Assembly: GCA_937950415.1 (NCBI GenBank)
Contig: CALFDL010000177.1
Location: 1-23,942 of the forward strand
Length of the DNA: 23,942 nucleotides
Direction of reading: 5' to 3'
Origin: an uncultured Collinsella sp.
GTDB taxonomy: Bacteria > Actinomycetota > Coriobacteriia > Coriobacteriales > Coriobacteriaceae
Shown here piece by piece: positions 21,984-23,942 of this stretch. The notes below the pieces were generated by a model that had not been told where the DNA came from, did no database searches, and worked only from the letters and a program-made list of their open reading frames with translations. The position numbers and the translations under genes were made by a program. Positions within the stretch are counted from its first letter, which is position 1, and every line of letters begins with the position of its first letter.

Positions 21984-23027
21984 CTAGCGCTTGCGGGGGA
22001 CGAGCTTGGTGCGGCGCAGGTGGATCATCTCGGCGGCAATGGAGATAGCGATCTCCTCGGGATCCTCGGCCTCGATGGCAACGCCGATCGGCAGGTGCAG
22101 CTCGTCGATCTGGTCCTGCGTAAAGCCCTCCTGCTCCAGGCGGGCGCGCACAAAGGCCGTCTTGCGACGCGAGCCCAAGCAGCCCAGATAGGCGGGTTTG
22201 GCACGCATGGCCTGAATCACCACGACGATATCGGACTTGTGACCCGCCGTGGCGACGACCACCAGGTCGCGCGGGCCGATGGGGCACTGCTTGCTCAGGC
22301 TCTTGTAGTCGACCAGACGACGGTCGTAGACACCGGGCACCCAATCGGGGGTCAGCGTGCCGGGGCGGTCGTCGCACGCCACGACGGCAAAGCCCGCCGC
22401 CGTAAGCACCCGCGCCGTCGCGGCGCCCACGTGGCCGCAGCCAAAGATATAGGTCAGGCCCTCGGGGCAGAGCGTCTCGATGTGCGCCGCGGGAATCTCA
22501 GAGGCCGCGTTGGTGTAGGCAACCTTACTCCCCTCCTCCACCAGCGAAAGCCCGGGGCAGCCCGCAATGGTGCGGCGCGATTCCTCGCCATGGTACTCGG
22601 CCACATCGCCCTCGAGCGCGCTCGCGATAAACGGTTCAAAGTCGATGACGAAGTCGCCGATGCGCCGATAGGCCAAGACGTCGGCAACCGACTGGAGCAA
22701 CGGCACCTTGGTCGCATCCAGGTGCAGATAGCACAGGCAGATGGCTCCGCCGCAGATCATGCCGGTATCGGAGTTCTCGCCGCCCATGGTGTAGCGGACC
22801 AGACGCGACTGTCCCGCGCTCAGGAGTTCGCGCGCCTCATCCAGCGCAAAGAGCTCAATCTTGCCGCCGCCGATAGTGCCCGCCTGGCCACCGTCGGCAA
22901 AGACAGTCATCCATGCGCCCACGCCGCGCGGCGACGACCCCGCCGTGCCGGCCACGACCACGAGCTCGCACGTCTCACCAGCACGCAGGGCGGCAAGCGC
23001 AGCATTCACCACATCGAGCTTTTCCAT
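21984..23027 (-). CDS. XdhC/CoxI family molybdenum hydroxylase maturation protein
   Basis: XdhC proteins bind the molybdenum cofactor, help its sulfuration and deliver it to xanthine dehydrogenase-type hydroxylases. The 347 residues show the N-terminal XdhC/CoxI domain with GTAGSSPRGVGAWM (27-40), GTIGGGKIE (50-58) and MICGG (90-94). A C-terminal Rossmann-like domain follows with FGCGHVGAATARVL (195-208), LGCLGSRRKT (281-290) and LPIGVAIEAEDPEEIAISIAAEMI. Both domains are complete. The ATG at 23027 has a modest AGGA site and begins 9 nt after the yqeB-like stop, so the two genes form an operon. No molybdenum hydroxylase subunit is in the window. The partner gene suggests the selenium-dependent branch. 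Confidence 0.92.
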   Translation of the reverse strand: MEKLDVVNAALAALRAGETCELVVVAGTAGSSPRGVGAWMTVFADGGQAGTIGGGKIELFALDEARELLSAGQSRLVRYTMGGENSDTGMICGGAICLCYLHLDATKVPLLQSVADVLAYRRIGDFVIDFEPFIASALEGDVAEYHGEESRRTIAGCPGLSLVEEGSKVAYTNAASEIPAAHIETLCPEGLTYIFGCGHVGAATARVLTAAGFAVVACDDRPGTLTPDWVPGVYDRRLVDYKSLSKQCPIGPRDLVVVATAGHKSDIVVVIQAMRAKPAYLGCLGSRRKTAFVRARLEQEGFTQDQIDELHLPIGVAIEAEDPEEIAISIAAEMIHLRRTKLVPRKR

Positions 23028-23036
23028 TGCAATTTC

Positions 23037-23831
23037 CTATCCCTGGAATACACCGATGAGCATGGCGAGTGCCTCGAGCACACCGCCGCCGACCGACGTC
23101 GCCTTGTCCGAAATGTAGTTGATATAGCTGGCATCGCCGCGCGGATCGACATCGGCGCATTTAAAGCCCTCAGTCACCTGCACGCCGTTCGCCAAAAGCC
23201 CGCGCAGACAGCCATCGATCTGCGTGCACATGGGCGTATCGCCCGCGTAGCCAATCACGTCTCCGGCGCTCACGATGTCGCCGATTGCGCGGTCGGACCG
23301 AAACACGCCGGCGGCGGGGCTGTGGATAACGCGCTCCTTGCCAAAGCCGGCGATAATGCCCGGCACGCCCGTGTTGGGCTGGGGCGAACCTTGGGTAATG
23401 ACACGGCCGAGGAAATGACCGCGCATGGTCTCGACCACGGCGTCGCAATCGACCGGCGCGGTAAAGCCCGGCCCCACGGCGATGACGGCAGGCGCCATGT
23501 CGCGCGTGGTGCCCAGGTTGCGCTTGGCCAAAATCGCGTCGACCACAGCCGCGGGTTTCAGCTCGCCGAGTATCTTGGCCTGGGGGTCCACCACAACGGC
23601 GACGTCTCCAGCCTCGGTAATTGCAAGCGCCTCTGCCGGCGTCTGTGCCAAGCGAGCGCGAATGCCCTCGACCTCGACCTCGCCCAAGCGAATAGCCTCG
23701 CAAAAACTGATTGTGCGGCGGATGCACGTGGGAACCGCGATATCGGCCATAACGACCGACACGCCGGCGCGCACCAAGCGAGCGGCGACGCCCGTGGCGA
23801 TATCGCCGGCGCCGCGAACATAAACGAGCAT
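23037..23831 (-). CDS. yqeB: Selenium-dependent molybdenum hydroxylase system protein, YqeB/EF2563 family
   Basis: The family is known from gene clusters for selenium-dependent molybdenum hydroxylases, where it is thought to help make the labile selenium cofactor. Its exact reaction is not established. The 264 residues begin with the nucleotide-binding-like VRGAGDIATGVAARLVRAG and continue with PTCIRRTISFCEAI, VVDPQAK, VIAVGPGFTAP and GRVITQGSPQPNTGVPG, which is the family pattern. The ATG at 23831 follows GGGAGGTG. A TATAAT lies 84 nt upstream with a hairpin in the leader. xdhC follows directly. Other genes of the pathway (selD, hydroxylase subunits) are not in view. Confidence 0.85.
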   Translation of the reverse strand: MLVYVRGAGDIATGVAARLVRAGVSVVMADIAVPTCIRRTISFCEAIRLGEVEVEGIRARLAQTPAEALAITEAGDVAVVVDPQAKILGELKPAAVVDAILAKRNLGTTRDMAPAVIAVGPGFTAPVDCDAVVETMRGHFLGRVITQGSPQPNTGVPGIIAGFGKERVIHSPAAGVFRSDRAIGDIVSAGDVIGYAGDTPMCTQIDGCLRGLLANGVQVTEGFKCADVDPRGDASYINYISDKATSVGGGVLEALAMLIGVFQG

Positions 23832-23863
23832 TCCCGGGACACCTCCCTGTGCTACGGTTTGAG

Positions 23864-23893
23864 CAGAGCAAATGCGGTTCGACCGCTACTCTG
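23864..23893 (-). promoter_or_regulatory. Hairpin in the yqeB leader
   Basis: CAGAG/CTCTG (23864-23868 with 23889-23893) and GCGGT/ACCGC (23874-23878 with 23882-23886) stack around a 3-nt loop with a small internal loop. It lies in the probable 5' leader, about 35 nt before the start codon. Confidence 0.4.
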
Positions 23894-23914
23894 ATGATTA
23901 TTTATTATCACAGT

Positions 23915-23920
23915 ATTATA
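23915..23920 (-). promoter_or_regulatory. Promoter -10 TATAAT of the yqeB-xdhC operon
   Basis: A perfect TATAAT on the minus strand, in an AT-rich stretch, 84 nt before the yqeB start codon. The matching -35 would lie at the very edge of the window and cannot be judged. Confidence 0.5.
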
Positions 23921-23942
23921 CGGCGGTGAACAGATGGAAACG

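Noticed and set aside
21672..23894. Plus-strand open frame of 740 codons opposite xdhC and yqeB
   Set aside because: It lies antisense to two well-recognised genes and has low-complexity, histidine/arginine-rich composition typical of shadow frames in GC-rich DNA.
1..23942. tRNA, rRNA or CRISPR genes
   Set aside because: No cloverleaf, rRNA or regular repeat array was recognised on either strand by reading.

Overview
The window is a GC-rich bacterial chromosome segment dominated by housekeeping genes. It holds most of the spc/alpha ribosomal-protein region (rplE, rpsN, rpsH, rplF, rplR, rpsE, rpmD, rplO, secY, adk, map, infA, rpmJ, rpsM, rpsK, rpsD, rpoA, rplQ, truA). Gene content, GTG/TTG start use, a zinc-type short S14 and selenium/molybdenum hydroxylase accessory genes suggest an anaerobic Actinomycetota of the Coriobacteriia, probably Collinsella-like. 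That placement is inference from gene content and style, not from a search.

Layout. Bases 1-59 hold the last residues of what looks like an IS110-family transposase, followed by about 350 bp of structured non-coding DNA. From 407 to 6719, all on the minus strand, lie a Cof-type HAD phosphatase, adenine deaminase, tyrosyl-tRNA synthetase and a U32-family protein. A divergent gap of 162 bp precedes a plus-strand class A penicillin-binding protein (6882-9074) with a long Thr/Gly/Pro tail. It converges on argR (minus), and each gene has its own terminator. A GT2-like glycosyltransferase and truA follow on the minus strand, downstream of the alpha-operon terminator at 11891-11921. From 11948 to 21672 the ribosomal cluster runs without interruption on the minus strand, including an rpmJ of only 37 codons. 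A second promoter-like site sits before infA.

The notable architectural point is at the upstream end of the ribosomal cluster. Where rplX and rplN would normally precede rplE, there is instead a 311-bp intergenic region with a 25-bp inverted repeat and a good promoter. Beyond it lie two genes for selenium-dependent molybdenum hydroxylase maturation (xdhC-like and yqeB/EF2563-like). The spc operon is therefore split here, either by genome rearrangement or by an assembly join.

I did not find a clearly new multi-gene system. The better leads are non-coding: a leader hairpin that buries the Shine-Dalgarno site of the HAD gene, palindromes in front of argR, a possible attenuator in front of adenine deaminase, a long-range stem before rpmJ, a short motif repeated just after two stop codons, and the inverted repeat and structured tail flanking the two ends of the window.
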